Assembly (NCBI RefSeq): GCF_030652235.1
Contig: NZ_JAUSBA010000057.1
Location: 40,738 to 104,737, forward strand
DNA: 64,000 nucleotides
Origin: Cypionkella sp.
Lineage (GTDB): Bacteria > Pseudomonadota > Alphaproteobacteria > Rhodobacterales > Rhodobacteraceae
Direction of reading: 5' to 3'
Part shown: positions 8,867-18,649 of the stretch, piece by piece
Layout of the letters: every line of letters begins with the position of its first letter
Position numbering within the stretch: the first letter of the stretch is position 1
Notes under the pieces: generated by a model
Databases searched by the model: none
What the model was told of the DNA's origin: nothing
The model's input: only the letters and a program-made list of their open reading frames with translations
Position numbers and translations under genes: made by a program

Positions 8867-9304
8867 CTATCCCAGGTTGCTCTGCACAAACGCCACGATC
8901 TCACTGGCCGGACGCGCGCCCGCCAACCGCGCCACCTCACGCCCCCGCAGGTAGAGCACCAGCGCGGGGATCCCCTGAATCCGCGCCCGCTGCGCGATCT
9001 GCGGATTATCCTCGGTGTTCAGCTTGGCCAAACGGGCGCGTCCCTGCAACGCCTTGGCCGCCTTGACAAATTCGGGTGCCATCGCCCGGCACGGCCCGCA
9101 CCACGGCGCCCAGTAATCCACCAGCAGCGCCAGCTCGTCGCCCCGCGTTGCCTTGTCATGCCCGCCCGCGTCGAACTCGATCACCCGGCCATCCGCCAAG
9201 GGATCCCCGCAAGCGCCGCATTTCGGCCCAGCCGACAACCGGTCCACCGCGACCCGGTTCATCTGCCCGCACGTGGCACAGCTTAGCTTGACCGCGTCTG
9301 CCAT
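8867..9304 (-). CDS. trxC: Thioredoxin 2 (TrxC)
   Basis: A 145-residue thioredoxin with an N-terminal zinc-binding extension (C9/C12 and C29/C32) and the active site WCGPC at C69 and C72. This arrangement defines thioredoxin 2, a cytoplasmic disulfide reductase often induced by oxidants. The cis-proline follows in GIPALVLY. It begins directly after the DUF3775 gene (3-bp gap), so the two are likely one transcript. Confidence 0.93.
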   Translation of the reverse strand: MADAVKLSCATCGQMNRVAVDRLSAGPKCGACGDPLADGRVIEFDAGGHDKATRGDELALLVDYWAPWCGPCRAMAPEFVKAAKALQGRARLAKLNTEDNPQIAQRARIQGIPALVLYLRGREVARLAGARPASEIVAFVQSNLG

Positions 9305-9307
9305 CGC

Positions 9308-9628
9308 TTACAGCAAATCCTCTTCTTCTGAGGTCACATCAATGCCCATCGACTCTAGTCCGGCCTCAAGGTTTTCGGCCAGATCGGTCATGCCCAGCAG
9401 ATATTCCGCCGTGGGGGCCGAGGCCTCGACTTCCGCCACCACCACCGCTTGGCCAAATTCTTCGGGCGCATAGGTGCCGCGCCCGACCCAAGCTAGCGCC
9501 GTCAGATGCGCTTTTTCATCGACGTTCAACGCATCCAGCAAACCGCGCAACTCGGCCGCGGCCGAAGCCGTGGTTTCGCGCGACAGGTAAATAATTTCCA
9601 CCACTTTCGCGGCTACAATTTCCAACAT
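9308..9628 (-). CDS. DUF3775-type hypothetical protein
   Basis: An acidic protein of about 106 residues. It begins MLEIVAAKVVEIIYLSRETT and contains LNVDEKAHLTALAWVGRGTY, which fits the DUF3775 family of unknown function. Two adjacent ATGs exist. The second (9628) lies 6 bases from an AGGAG, against 3 for the first (9631), so it is preferred. It precedes trxC in the same direction by 3 bp. No catalytic motif or membrane segment is visible. Confidence 0.75.
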   Translation of the reverse strand: MLEIVAAKVVEIIYLSRETTASAAAELRGLLDALNVDEKAHLTALAWVGRGTYAPEEFGQAVVVAEVEASAPTAEYLLGMTDLAENLEAGLESMGIDVTSEEEDLL

Positions 9629-9722
9629 CATTATCTCCTGCTCGTCGGTATTTTAGCACAACGCTTAGGCTCGACTATGATCTAAAGCAGGGTAAGTATC
9701 CATCACCCAAACGCTCATCCCG

Positions 9723-10037
9723 CTAAAGCAGCCAGACCGCCAGCCCATAACCCACCGAACCCGCCAGCGTCGCCATCACGACTGAACGCGCGGCGGCATA
9801 AACCGCCAGCACCGACGCCGTACCAATCCCCAACGGCAGCGGCACGCCGCCCTTCATCATTGGCAGCACCGAGGCGACAAACAAGGTCGCGATCGCCGCA
9901 GGCCCGGTTGAGGCCAAAAACCGTGCCAGCACCCCGTCTGGCTTGATCCCCGACAGATCCGCCTTGGTGGGAAAAAACCGAAACGCCCAAGTGCAAGCGC
10001 CCACGATCAACGCCAAAGTCAAAATCTCAAGCCGCAT
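9723..10037 (-). CDS. azlD: AzlD family branched-chain amino acid transport protein
   Basis: A small hydrophobic protein of 104 residues with three or four membrane helices, matching AzlD. It pairs with AzlC to form an exporter of branched-chain amino acids or azaleucine. Conserved features include the N-terminal ALIVGACTWAFRFFP and LARFLASTGPAAIATLFVAS. The start overlaps the azlC stop region by 11 bp. Of two adjacent ATGs, 10037 has the better distance from the AAGG. Confidence 0.88.
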   Translation of the reverse strand: MRLEILTLALIVGACTWAFRFFPTKADLSGIKPDGVLARFLASTGPAAIATLFVASVLPMMKGGVPLPLGIGTASVLAVYAAARSVVMATLAGSVGYGLAVWLL

Positions 10038-10737
10038 CATTGCGCCTTACCAATAACCCGCTTACCGCGCCCGCAACCATGCCCGCCAAAATCCCCGCCG
10101 TGCCCGACCATGCCAGCGTCACCGCCACCGTGGCCGCCATCGCCACCGCAATCACCGGCAGTTGCAGCTTTGAGAGGATGGACAGCAGCAGCGCCAAAAA
10201 CAACGCGGGCAGCATGAAGCCCAAAGCCGCGTCGATCACCGGATAATTCTGCAAGGCAGCCCCCCCCGCAAACGCCCCCAAAGCCGTGCCCGACAGCCAT
10301 GACCCATAAGCCGCCAGCCCCAGACCAAACATGAACGCCTCGGAAAATACCACTTTTCCCCGCGCCAACGCCCCAAGCGCCGCACCAAACACCTCATCGG
10401 TCAGCCCAAACGCCCAAGCCCAAGCGTGCTTGGTGCGCGCATCAGGCCCGACGCGTTTGATCAAGGCCGGGCCATACAGCACATGCCGGATGTTCATCGC
10501 CACCAGCGTAAATGCCGACACCAGAACCGGAGCGCCCCCGGTGATCAGCGCCAAAGCCAAAAACTGCGCGGCCCCTGCGTAGATGATCAGGGACAGCCCA
10601 AACGCCTCAAGCCCGGTCAGCCCCGCCCGCGTCGCAGCAACCCCGAAGGAAAACGCGATGGGGAAATAGCCCAAAGCAATCGGCAGGGCGGTGACAAGGC
10701 CCGCAGTGAAGGTGGATTTTGGCGCGTGAAGGCTCAT
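10027..10737 (-). CDS. azlC: AzlC family ABC-independent amino acid exporter subunit
   Basis: A 236-residue integral membrane protein of the AzlC family, with the characteristic GLTGLEAFGLSLIIYAGAAQFLALALI, NIRHVLYGPAL and AWAFGLTDEVFGAAL segments. It has about seven predicted helices. With AzlD it forms a branched-chain amino acid exporter in the inner membrane. The genes overlap by 11-14 bp and form a two-gene operon. Confidence 0.9.
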   Translation of the reverse strand: MSLHAPKSTFTAGLVTALPIALGYFPIAFSFGVAATRAGLTGLEAFGLSLIIYAGAAQFLALALITGGAPVLVSAFTLVAMNIRHVLYGPALIKRVGPDARTKHAWAWAFGLTDEVFGAALGALARGKVVFSEAFMFGLGLAAYGSWLSGTALGAFAGGAALQNYPVIDAALGFMLPALFLALLLSILSKLQLPVIAVAMAATVAVTLAWSGTAGILAGMVAGAVSGLLVRRNDAA

Positions 10738-10803
10738 GGCGCTTTGCTAAGCGGTTCAGCGGATTTGGTCAACGCGCCGCTTTTTGTCACGTCATAAGAA
10801 AAC

Positions 10804-10830
10804 GGCCCCACCTAAGTCTCGGCGGGGCCA
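10804..10830. terminator. GC-rich hairpin between azlC and gcvP
   Basis: GGCCCC at 10804-10809 and GGGGCC at 10824-10829 frame an imperfect stem with A-rich sequence on one flank and TTTCTTAA on the other. This is plausible as a terminator, though its loop is long. Confidence 0.4.
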
Positions 10831-10879
10831 TTTCTTAACAAATGGTTAAATCGACAACCCTAAGTCACTGATAAAAAAC

Positions 10880-10907
10880 GATTCTAAAAGGTCCCGAGTT
10901 GGGACCT
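10880..10907 (-). terminator. Terminator of the gcv operon
   Basis: On the minus strand AGGTCCC-AACTC-GGGACCT is followed by TTTTAG and, further on, TTTTTTATC. The stem abuts the gcvP stop codon at 10907-10909. Confidence 0.7.
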
Positions 10908-13744
10908 CACTCTGCCGCCTCGATATAGCTTTCCAAAGGCGGGCAAATACAGATCAGATTTCGGTCGCCATAGACGTTATCAACCCGCCCAATTGGCGGC
11001 CAATATTTATCCACCCGGAACGCCCCCGGCGGGAAACAGCCCTGCTCGCGCGGGTATTTTCGGGTCCAATCGGCAACCAGATCTTCCACCGTATGCGGCG
11101 CGTGCCGCAGCGGGCTGTCCTCGCTGGAAATCTCGCCGTCTTCGACCGCCTTGATCTCGGCCCGGATCGCCAGCAAAGCCGTGATAAAGCGGTCAATCTC
11201 GGCCTTGGTTTCGGATTCCGTAGGCTCCACCATCAACGTCCCCGACACCGGCCAAGACATGGTAGGGGCATGGAAGCCGTTATCAATCAGCCGCTTCGCG
11301 ATGTCATCAACGGTAACGCCGACCTCGGCAAATGGCCGTGTATCAAGAATACATTCATGCGCCACCCGTCCCTTGTTGCCCATGAACAAGATCGGATACG
11401 CCCCTTTCAGCCGTGCCGCGATGTAATTGGCGTTCAAGATCGCCACCCGCGTCGCCTGCGTCAGCCCCTCGCCGCCCATCATCAGACAATAGGCCCAAGA
11501 GATCAGCAGGATCGAGGCACTGCCATAAGGAGCCGCAGAAACCGCACCCTCGCCGCCCGTTTCAGAATGTCCCGGCAGGAACGCCGCAAGATGCGATTTC
11601 ACCCCAATCGGCCCCATCCCCGGCCCACCCCCGCCATGCGGGATCGCGAAGGTTTTGTGCAGGTTAAGGTGGCTGACATCCGAGCCGATCTCACCGGGTT
11701 TCACGAGGCCCACCAGCGCGTTCATATTCGCGCCGTCAAGATAGACCTGCCCGCCAAATTCATGGGTGATCCGGCAGATATCGCGCACGGTTTCCTCAAA
11801 AACGCCGTGGGTTGAGGGGTAAGTGATCATGCAAGCGGCTAGGTTGGCACCCGCAGCGGTGGCTTTGGCTCGGAAATCCTCTACATCGACGTCACCATTC
11901 GGCATGGCTTTCACCACCACCACCTCCATCCCCGCCATCTGCGCCGAGGCCGGATTGGTGCCATGTGCCGAAACCGGGATCAGGCAGATGTTGCGGTGGC
12001 CTTCATTGCGCGAACGATGATAGGCGGCGATGGTCAACAGGCCAGCATATTCGCCCTGCGCGCCGGAATTGGGCTGCATCGAGAAGGCATCGTAGCCGGT
12101 GATTTCACACAGCTTATGCGACAAATCCTCGATCGCCTCGCGGTAGCCCAGCGCCTGATCTGCCGGGATAAACGGATGCAATGAGCCAAACTCGGGCCAG
12201 GTGATCGGCATCATCTCGGCGGCAGCATTCAGCTTCATCGTGCAAGACCCCAGTGGAATCATCGCGCGATCCAGTGCCAGATCGCGATCCGACAACCGCC
12301 GCATATAGCGCATCATTTCCGATTCCGCCCGGTTCATGTGGAACACCGGATGGGTCAGATACTCAGTTTCCCGCAGCATCGCTTCGGCAAAGCCCAGTTC
12401 TGCCTTTGCGGGGGGCGAGTCTTGAATTCCAAACGCCCGCAGCACCCGGCGGAGAACATCTTCGTTGCTGGTTTCATCCAAGCTGATACCGACATGATCG
12501 CGGCCCACCTTGCGGAAATTCAGCCCTTCCAGCCGCGCCGCCGCCAGAATCCCGGCTTGGCCAACGCCAACATCCACGGTGATCGTATCGAAAAACTGCT
12601 TCTGCGGCAGGGTTGCCCCCGCGTCGCGCAGGGCTTTCGCCAAACGCACGGTCAGCGAATGTACCCGCTCGGAAATAGCGCGCAGACCTAGTGGGCCATG
12701 AAACACCGCATACATTGAGGCCATCACCGCAAGCAAAGCCTGCGCGGTGCAGACGTTGCTGGTCGCCTTTTCGCGGCGGATATGCTGCTCGCGGGTTTGC
12801 AGGGAAAGGCGGTAGGCCTTGTTGCCGTGGCTGTCGATGGAGACGCCGACGATCCGCCCCGGCATCTGGCGTTTGTGTTCGTCCTTACAGGCGAAAAACG
12901 CCGCATGCGGACCACCATACCCCAAAGGCACGCCAAAGCGCTGGCTGGAGCCGACCGCAATATCGGCGCCCATCGCCCCCGGTTCTTTCAACATGCAGAG
13001 GGCAAGCAAGTCAGTCGCCACCACCGCAATCGCTTTGGCAGCGTGCATGGCGTCAATCCATGGGGTCAGATCGCGGACATCGCCCCAAGTGCCGGGATAT
13101 TGGAAGATCGCGCCGAAGATCTGAGCCGGTTGCAGGGTTTCAGGATCGCCGATGATCACTTCGATGCCCAAAGCCTTGGCACGGGTTTGGATCACGCCGA
13201 TGGTTTGGGGGTGGCAATGTTCATCCACGAAAAACTTTTTCGCTTTCGATTTGGCGACACGCTGGGCCATGGTCATCGCTTCAGCCGCTGCTGTGGCTTC
13301 ATCCAGCAAGGATGCGTTGGCAAAGGGAAGGCCAGTCAGATCGGCGACCATGGTTTGATAATTGAGCAAAGCCTCAAGTCGGCCCTGCGCAATTTCGGGC
13401 TGGTAGGGGGTATAGGCGGTATACCACGCGGGATTCTCTAGGATATTGCGCTGAATTGCGGGCGGCGTCACCGTGCCGTAATAGCCCTGCCCGATCAGAC
13501 TGGTCATTACCTTATTGCGCCCCGCCACCGCGCGCATCCGCGCCAGCAGGTCATGTTCCGACAGCGGAGCCCAGCCCAAAGGAATGCTTTGGCGGATGGA
13601 CGCGGGGACGGTTTCATCAATCAGCGCGTCAAGGTCAGCCACGCCAACCACTTTCAGCATCGCCTGCATTTCAGACGGTGACGGGCCGATGTGGCGGCGG
13701 TTGGCGAAATCGTAGGGATCATAGTCAACGGGTGTGAAGCTCAT
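10907..13744 (-). CDS. gcvP: Glycine dehydrogenase (decarboxylating), P-protein
   Basis: The 945-residue P-protein of the glycine cleavage system. This PLP enzyme decarboxylates glycine and passes the aminomethyl group to the lipoyl arm of GcvH. It shows the single-chain length of the fused alpha/beta type. The N-terminus is [11 protein letters not shown]; the PLP lysine lies in [27 protein letters not shown] and [13 protein letters not shown] are typical. The start at 13744 follows a GGGGAG Shine-Dalgarno and gives the usual N-terminus; a longer in-frame version would add 20 residues. It is third in the order gcvT-gcvH-gcvP. Confidence 0.96.
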   Translation of the reverse strand: MSFTPVDYDPYDFANRRHIGPSPSEMQAMLKVVGVADLDALIDETVPASIRQSIPLGWAPLSEHDLLARMRAVAGRNKVMTSLIGQGYYGTVTPPAIQRNILENPAWYTAYTPYQPEIAQGRLEALLNYQTMVADLTGLPFANASLLDEATAAAEAMTMAQRVAKSKAKKFFVDEHCHPQTIGVIQTRAKALGIEVIIGDPETLQPAQIFGAIFQYPGTWGDVRDLTPWIDAMHAAKAIAVVATDLLALCMLKEPGAMGADIAVGSSQRFGVPLGYGGPHAAFFACKDEHKRQMPGRIVGVSIDSHGNKAYRLSLQTREQHIRREKATSNVCTAQALLAVMASMYAVFHGPLGLRAISERVHSLTVRLAKALRDAGATLPQKQFFDTITVDVGVGQAGILAAARLEGLNFRKVGRDHVGISLDETSNEDVLRRVLRAFGIQDSPPAKAELGFAEAMLRETEYLTHPVFHMNRAESEMMRYMRRLSDRDLALDRAMIPLGSCTMKLNAAAEMMPITWPEFGSLHPFIPADQALGYREAIEDLSHKLCEITGYDAFSMQPNSGAQGEYAGLLTIAAYHRSRNEGHRNICLIPVSAHGTNPASAQMAGMEVVVVKAMPNGDVDVEDFRAKATAAGANLAACMITYPSTHGVFEETVRDICRITHEFGGQVYLDGANMNALVGLVKPGEIGSDVSHLNLHKTFAIPHGGGGPGMGPIGVKSHLAAFLPGHSETGGEGAVSAAPYGSASILLISWAYCLMMGGEGLTQATRVAILNANYIAARLKGAYPILFMGNKGRVAHECILDTRPFAEVGVTVDDIAKRLIDNGFHAPTMSWPVSGTLMVEPTESETKAEIDRFITALLAIRAEIKAVEDGEISSEDSPLRHAPHTVEDLVADWTRKYPREQGCFPPGAFRVDKYWPPIGRVDNVYGDRNLICICPPLESYIEAAE

Positions 13745-13829
13745 TGCGCTCCCCTTTGGATGCAAGAACCAGACCCCGGGAATCGGGGGCCAGAATGTTC
13801 GCAAAAATCTTGCGGGCCTGACGCCCCGA

Positions 13830-14189
13830 TCAGCCGATCAGATCGTTGTATTCGTCTTCGTCCATCATGGCATCCAGCACCGACAGATCGTCGATCCTGA
13901 TCTTGAAGAACCAAGCGGCCCCGGTGGGGTCTTCGTTCACCAGTGCCGGATTATCGACCAGTTTGGTGTTAACCTCGGTGATCTCACCATCCAATGGCGC
14001 GAGAATGTCCGACGCGGCCTTGACGCTTTCGATAACGCAAACCTCGTCACCCTCGGCGACCACGGTTTCCACTTCGGGAAGCTCAATGAACACCACATCG
14101 CCCAGCGCGGTTGCGGCATGTTCGGTGATGCCAACCACCACCACATCGCCCTCGACGCGCAGCCATTCGTGATCTTTTGTGTATTTCAT
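13830..14189 (-). CDS. gcvH: Glycine cleavage system H protein
   Basis: A 119-residue lipoyl carrier. The N-terminus is KYTKDHEWL and the lipoylated lysine is K57 in IESVKAASD. It shuttles the aminomethyl group from GcvP to GcvT and is reoxidised by a dihydrolipoamide dehydrogenase, which is not encoded here. It is separated by 9 bp from gcvT and 85 bp from gcvP. Confidence 0.97.
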   Translation of the reverse strand: MKYTKDHEWLRVEGDVVVVGITEHAATALGDVVFIELPEVETVVAEGDEVCVIESVKAASDILAPLDGEITEVNTKLVDNPALVNEDPTGAAWFFKIRIDDLSVLDAMMDEDEYNDLIG

Positions 14190-14198
14190 CGGGTGTCC

Positions 14199-15335
14199 TC
14201 AGCGTTTGTAGGTGGTTGGATGGAAAGGCATGGTCGCGACGGTGACAGGCAGACGCTTGCCGCGCACCTCGCCTTCCAGCGCCGTGCCGGGGCTGGCAAA
14301 CGCGGCTGCGACATAGCCCATCGCAATCGGCGCGTTGACGCTTGGGCCAAAGCCGCCCGAGGTGACTTGGCCCAAAGGCGTGGCATTGGGGGTAAACAGC
14401 TCGGTATGCTCGCGCATCGGCGCACGGCCTTCCGGGCGCAGGCCGACACGCTTGCGCTCGGGGCCCTCCGCCAGTTCTTGCAGGATGCGGGCCTCGCCGG
14501 GGAAGTCGCCTGCGCGCGCGCCACCTGCGCGGCGCGCCTTCTGGATCGCCCAAGTCAGCCCCGCCTCAACTGGGCTGGTGGTGGTGTCGATGTCATGGCC
14601 ATAGAGGCAAAGCCCGGCCTCAAGCCGCAAGCTGTCGCGCGCACCAAGGCCGATGGGCATGACTTCGGGCTGGTCGAGCAACACCTGAGCAAAGCTATGC
14701 AGGTGCGCGTTGGGAATTGAGATTTCGAAGCCATCTTCGCCCGTGTAGCCCGAGCGGGAAATCCACAGATCAGCACCCTGCCACGGCAGCACGGCTACAT
14801 CCATAAAGCGCATCGCAGCCACGCCAGGGATCAACCGTGCCAAAGCTGCTTCGGCCTGCGGGCCTTGCAGCGCCAACAGCCCGCGATCCAGAACCGGGAT
14901 CACCTCGGCATCCTCAAAAAGATACCTCTGCATATGCGCGATATCGGCGGTCTTGCAGGCGGCGTTGACCACGACGAAGATATGATCGCCGCGATTGGCG
15001 AACATCAGATCATCAAGGATGCCGCCGGTTTCATTGGTGAACAGCCCATAGCGCTGGCGGCCCTGCGTCACACCCAGCACATCGACGGGCATCAGCGCTT
15101 CAAACGCCAAGGCCAAAGCTTCATAGCTGGTTTTCGGGCGCAAGATCACTTGCCCCATGTGACTGACATCGAACAGGCCCGCCGCAGCGCGGGTGTGCAG
15201 ATGTTCCTTCATCACGCCAGCGGGATATTGCACCGCCATCTCATAGCCCGCAAACGGCACCATTTTGCCGCCCAAACTGACATGCAGATCATGCAGACCC
15301 AATCTGAACAATTCTTCGGCCAAAGCCGCCCCCAT
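14199..15335 (-). CDS. gcvT: Aminomethyltransferase (glycine cleavage T protein)
   Basis: The T-protein (378 residues from the chosen start). It releases ammonia from the H-protein-bound intermediate and forms methylene-tetrahydrofolate. Conserved regions are LHDLHVSLGGKMVPFAGYEMAVQYP, LFDVSHMGQ, the folate-site region SRSGYTGEDGFEI, and the C-terminal barrel GPSVNAPIAMGYV. The start is uncertain: ATG at 15335 gives a family-like N-terminus but has no clear Shine-Dalgarno, while GTG at 15383 lies 9 bp after the riboswitch's purine-rich 3' end and would add 16 residues. It is the first gene after the glycine riboswitch. Confidence 0.93.
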   Translation of the reverse strand: MGAALAEELFRLGLHDLHVSLGGKMVPFAGYEMAVQYPAGVMKEHLHTRAAAGLFDVSHMGQVILRPKTSYEALALAFEALMPVDVLGVTQGRQRYGLFTNETGGILDDLMFANRGDHIFVVVNAACKTADIAHMQRYLFEDAEVIPVLDRGLLALQGPQAEAALARLIPGVAAMRFMDVAVLPWQGADLWISRSGYTGEDGFEISIPNAHLHSFAQVLLDQPEVMPIGLGARDSLRLEAGLCLYGHDIDTTTSPVEAGLTWAIQKARRAGGARAGDFPGEARILQELAEGPERKRVGLRPEGRAPMREHTELFTPNATPLGQVTSGGFGPSVNAPIAMGYVAAAFASPGTALEGEVRGKRLPVTVATMPFHPTTYKR

Positions 15336-15392
15336 AACTGCCGGATACGCATACCGGCACCGATCAGGCGGACCAATCCCCACCCTTCGATG

Positions 15393-15560
15393 CCCCCTCT
15401 GTCTATACCCAACTTGGGCGCCTGAGATCGTTATCCCTTCGGCGGGTGCGGACGCACCACTCTCCAGAGTCTGTTATCAGAACGGTCCTTGAGCCTGAGA
15501 GTTTACCGGGGCGGTTGCTCCTTCGGCACCAGAAGTTTCCTGCTGGATTCTCCCGATCCT
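15393..15560 (-). promoter_or_regulatory. Tandem glycine riboswitch
   Basis: On the minus strand two similar aptamers follow each other. Aptamer 1 (about 15560-15476) has CGGGAGA, then CCGAAGGAGCAA and AACTCTCAGGC. Aptamer 2 (about 15475-15393) has CTCTGGAGAG, then CCGAAGGGATAACG and ATCTCAGGC, and ends ACAGAGGGGG. The paired CCGAAGG and CTCAGGC signatures identify a double glycine riboswitch. It lies directly upstream of gcvT, so glycine should turn the gcv operon on; whether control is translational or transcriptional is unclear. The last G-rich strand overlaps a possible ribosome binding site for the GTG at 15383. Confidence 0.93.
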
Positions 15561-15637
15561 GATACCTTTAGCTAGCGCAGAGGCTGCGGGGCTTGCAAGT
15601 GAAAAGAATACGACGGTATGCACCTGCTTTACGACAC

Positions 15638-16918
15638 TCAGACGCGGGCAGGCGTGGCAATGATCATCCGGTAGGCGAGCCAGACACCAAGGATGCCAAA
15701 AATCACTCCACCCAATGCTTGCCCAATCAACACGCCCTGCGCGCCCCAATACTGCGCGAACCACCACGCCAAGGGCACGGTGCCAATGGTATGGCGACCC
15801 CAGTTGATCAGGGTGGACATCAACGGGCGGCCCAAGTTATTGCAGGCGGCATTTGCCATGAAAATCGCGCCGTTGAAGAAAAACAACAGGCACAGCGGGC
15901 CGCAAAACAGATAGACCAGATCGCGCGTCAGCCCCTCGGCATGGAACAGATCAGCGATGGGCGCGCGCAGGGCGAACAGGATGACCGTGACGATGACAAC
16001 GACGACGGCGGTAAACTTCAACCCATCAAGGAAGGTTTGCAGCACCCGGTCCATCCGCCCTGCCCCATAGTTCTGGCCGATGATCGGGCCAATCGCGCCC
16101 GACAAAGCGAAAATCACACCCAAGGCCACCGGGGTTAGCCGCCCGGCAATCGCCATCCCCGCCACTGCGGCCTCGCCATAACCCGACACCATCCGCGTCA
16201 CCATCGCCTGTCCCAATGGGGTGGCGACTTGGGTTAAAATCGCAGGCCCGGCAATCGCATAGACCGGGGCGAGGTCGGCCTTCAGCCCCTCGATCGACGG
16301 CCGATCAAAGCCGCCGTGATGCCGGATTACCGGGATCAGCGACACGCCTGCAATCACGATCCGCGACACCACTGACGCAATCGCAGCCCCAGTCAGATCC
16401 AGATGCAGCCCAAAGATCAGGATCGGGTCCAGCACTGCATTGGCCGCTGCCCCCCACAACGTTGCCGCCATCGCCCGCCGCGCGTCGCCATGGCTGCGCA
16501 GGATCGCGCCGCCGATCATCCCCACCATCAAGAAAGGTTGTGCCGGAATGACGATGCGCAGGAAATGCACGGTTAACTCGTGCGTGCGCCCCACCGCGCC
16601 CAGCAGGCTGACAATACCGGGTAAAAAGGCCCAGACCACCGCGGCAAAGAGAATGCCAAAAGCGATGCCAAGGATCATGCCATTGGTGGCCTTTTCCCGC
16701 GCCATCACCAGATTGCGTTGCCCCACCGCCCGCGCCACCAAGGCCGAAACGGCAATAGAAAGCCCGATGCCGAACGAGGTGGTAAAGAACAGGATCGCCC
16801 CGGCGTAACCCACTGCCGCCGTGATATCCTGTTGGTTCAGCATCGAGATGAACACCATGTTGATCAGATCAACCGAGAAAATCGCCATCAGCCCGACCGA
16901 ATTGGTCAGCGACATCAC
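15638..16918 (-). pseudogene. MATE efflux transporter, 3' part of a gene split by the integrative element
   Basis: This fragment codes about 426 residues of a MATE/DinF-type multidrug or solute antiporter (12 predicted helices, beginning MSLTNSVGLMAIFSVDLINM). The normal first 26 codons are missing. They lie 15.5 kb away at 32433-32521, and joining the two pieces across the 20-bp att core restores one frame running MAEQVVKAPGQQAKFVEGNL, FRHITV, MSLTNSVG. An in-frame TAA in the element blocks extension upstream. A GTG at 16918 and an ATG at 16915 could start a truncated protein that keeps all membrane helices, but neither has a Shine-Dalgarno. Function is probably lost or reduced until the element excises. 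Confidence 0.9.
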
Positions 16919-16924
16919 CGTGAT
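16905..16924. other. attL core of the integrative element
   Basis: GTCAGCGACATCACCGTGAT, identical to 32433-32452. The identity continues on the element side with only third-codon-position differences for three more MATE codons. It lies 123 bp from the integrase start. Confidence 0.9.
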
Positions 16925-16999
16925 GTGGCGGAATACTCGCTGAAACCCTTATTTCATTGGTTTTGCTGGATATATGTTGCGCTTCAAGCGCATAAACTC

Positions 17000-17039
17000 C
17001 ATACATGGCGGGCAGTACATACATACATGACCATACATG
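17000..17039. repeat. Three CATACATG repeats, candidate integrase arm sites (left)
   Basis: Exact CATACATG at 17000-17007, 17022-17029 and 17032-17039, between attL and the integrase start. Two more copies lie beside attR at 32344-32351 and 32366-32373. I found no other exact copy while reading the element. This end-restricted placement resembles arm-type binding sites of tyrosine recombinases. Confidence 0.6.
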
Positions 17040-17047
17040 AGGCCCAA

Positions 17048-18649
17048 ATGAGCGGCGTTAAGAAGAAGCATTTCGACCTGCCCCAGTACGTCACCAAAAC
17101 CACCAAAGGCCTGTACAAGTATCAACGCCGGGTGCCGCCAGAACTGCAGAAAATCCTGTCCCGCAGCAAATGGGAACATTCGTTAGGCAGCAATTCCGGC
17201 AAGGCTTATGACCTCGCCAAACAGTACACCGACCAACACGACGCCGAAATCGCCGCGCTTCGCAATCCTGACACCGCGAAGCCCCGCGAAATGGAAATCA
17301 TAGGCACCCGCGTTCAAGCACGAATAGCCTCTATGACGGCACAGGGCGTTGCCAGTGGTGACGACGACACCACGTTTGACCCCGAAGCCCGCGCCGATGA
17401 TGGGTTTCAAAATGCTATTGGGGAAATGTGGCGGCGTGTTCCCAAAGCGATGGAGTTGGCGGAAGAGGTTCGCGACCCAACAGCGCGGTACAATCGTCTT
17501 GTGAACTTGTTCACTTTCGCCTTTGGTGATCAGTCCCGCGCCACGGTTGAGGGTTTGCCTACGTTCGCCCCCCCGTCAGGGGGGTATGACCTGCGCCAAT
17601 ACACCATGCACAAGGCGATGCTGACGGAGGCACTGGAGGCCCTCGCCCCGATGCCATCACAGACCCCAGACGAAATGCGGATATCCGCGCTGATGGAAAC
17701 CTATTCCAAGGCCCAAGGCGCGCGCCCGAATACCGCAGACGGTAACCGCAGACGGGTGAAGCGGCTGGTGGCGTTTGCAGGTGACCATGGTCTAGAGCAC
17801 TACACCGAAGCCATCCTAAAGCGCTACCGCGATCATCTGGTGAATGGGGACCCGAACGCGAAGCCGAAGGCGATAGAACCCATCCAAGCGGGAACCGTTC
17901 GACAGTACTTTTCCTGTCTAAAGGCTGTCTGGAATTGGGCTGCGGATGAATTCCCCGAACATCGGGAACTAGTATTCCCCCGCGTTCGGATGCCGAAGAA
18001 TAACGCCACCGTGGAAAGCACGCGCTGGCAAGCGTTCGATGACGAGCAAATCAAGCTGGTGTGGAAGCTTGTGAGCGATGCATGGAGTCCAGACGCGAAA
18101 AGCAAACTGTCACAGTCCCGGCGGAAAGCGTTTTTGATGGCCATCCGAGTCCTGCTCTACACTGGCATGCGCCCCGCCGAACTGTTCCGGATCAAACACG
18201 GCGACGTATCGAACGGCGTTTTAAGCATTCACCACACCAAAACCAACACGCCCCGCCAGATACCGCTGGCCAAGCACTTGGCGGACTTTCCTGCGTATCT
18301 GGAGGCCGGAGGTTTTGCGGCTGAAATGGAGGCGGGTAAAACCTCAATCGTGGCAGGGAAGGTATACAACAAGCCGACACTGCCAGAAACACTTGCAGGC
18401 AGTCTGACGGACAATTTCGTGCCGATCATCCGCAAGGGCGGAATCACGAATAATCGGCTGGTACTGTATTCTTGTAAGGACACGCTAGTGAATCGGCTGT
18501 CCCGTGGCGGGTGCGGCGATGATGTTGTGCGCGGTATCATTGGCCACGTGACGCCGGGGAAACTGAGGCACTACAAGGAGCCTCTGGCGCAGTCCGTGGA
18601 AGGCATGGCGGCGATGCGGCGGGCGCTGGATGCGATAACCTACTGGTGA
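17048..18649 (+). CDS. int: Tyrosine-type site-specific integrase
   Basis: A 533-residue phage-type integrase. The N-terminus has the short motif YKYQRRVPPELQ, seen in many proteobacterial prophage integrases. The catalytic domain covers about residues 330-530: box I arginine R375 (GMRPAELFRI), H500 (IIGHVTPGKLRHY) and nucleophile Y509 (RHYKEP). The box II HxxR position reads YSCK (Y474, K477), a conservative but unusual substitution. The start at 17048 has GAGG five bases upstream; an ATG at 17027 sits inside the CATACATG repeats and has none. It faces into the element from attL. Confidence 0.92.
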   Translation: MSGVKKKHFDLPQYVTKTTKGLYKYQRRVPPELQKILSRSKWEHSLGSNSGKAYDLAKQYTDQHDAEIAALRNPDTAKPREMEIIGTRVQARIASMTAQGVASGDDDTTFDPEARADDGFQNAIGEMWRRVPKAMELAEEVRDPTARYNRLVNLFTFAFGDQSRATVEGLPTFAPPSGGYDLRQYTMHKAMLTEALEALAPMPSQTPDEMRISALMETYSKAQGARPNTADGNRRRVKRLVAFAGDHGLEHYTEAILKRYRDHLVNGDPNAKPKAIEPIQAGTVRQYFSCLKAVWNWAADEFPEHRELVFPRVRMPKNNATVESTRWQAFDDEQIKLVWKLVSDAWSPDAKSKLSQSRRKAFLMAIRVLLYTGMRPAELFRIKHGDVSNGVLSIHHTKTNTPRQIPLAKHLADFPAYLEAGGFAAEMEAGKTSIVAGKVYNKPTLPETLAGSLTDNFVPIIRKGGITNNRLVLYSCKDTLVNRLSRGGCGDDVVRGIIGHVTPGKLRHYKEPLAQSVEGMAAMRRALDAITYW

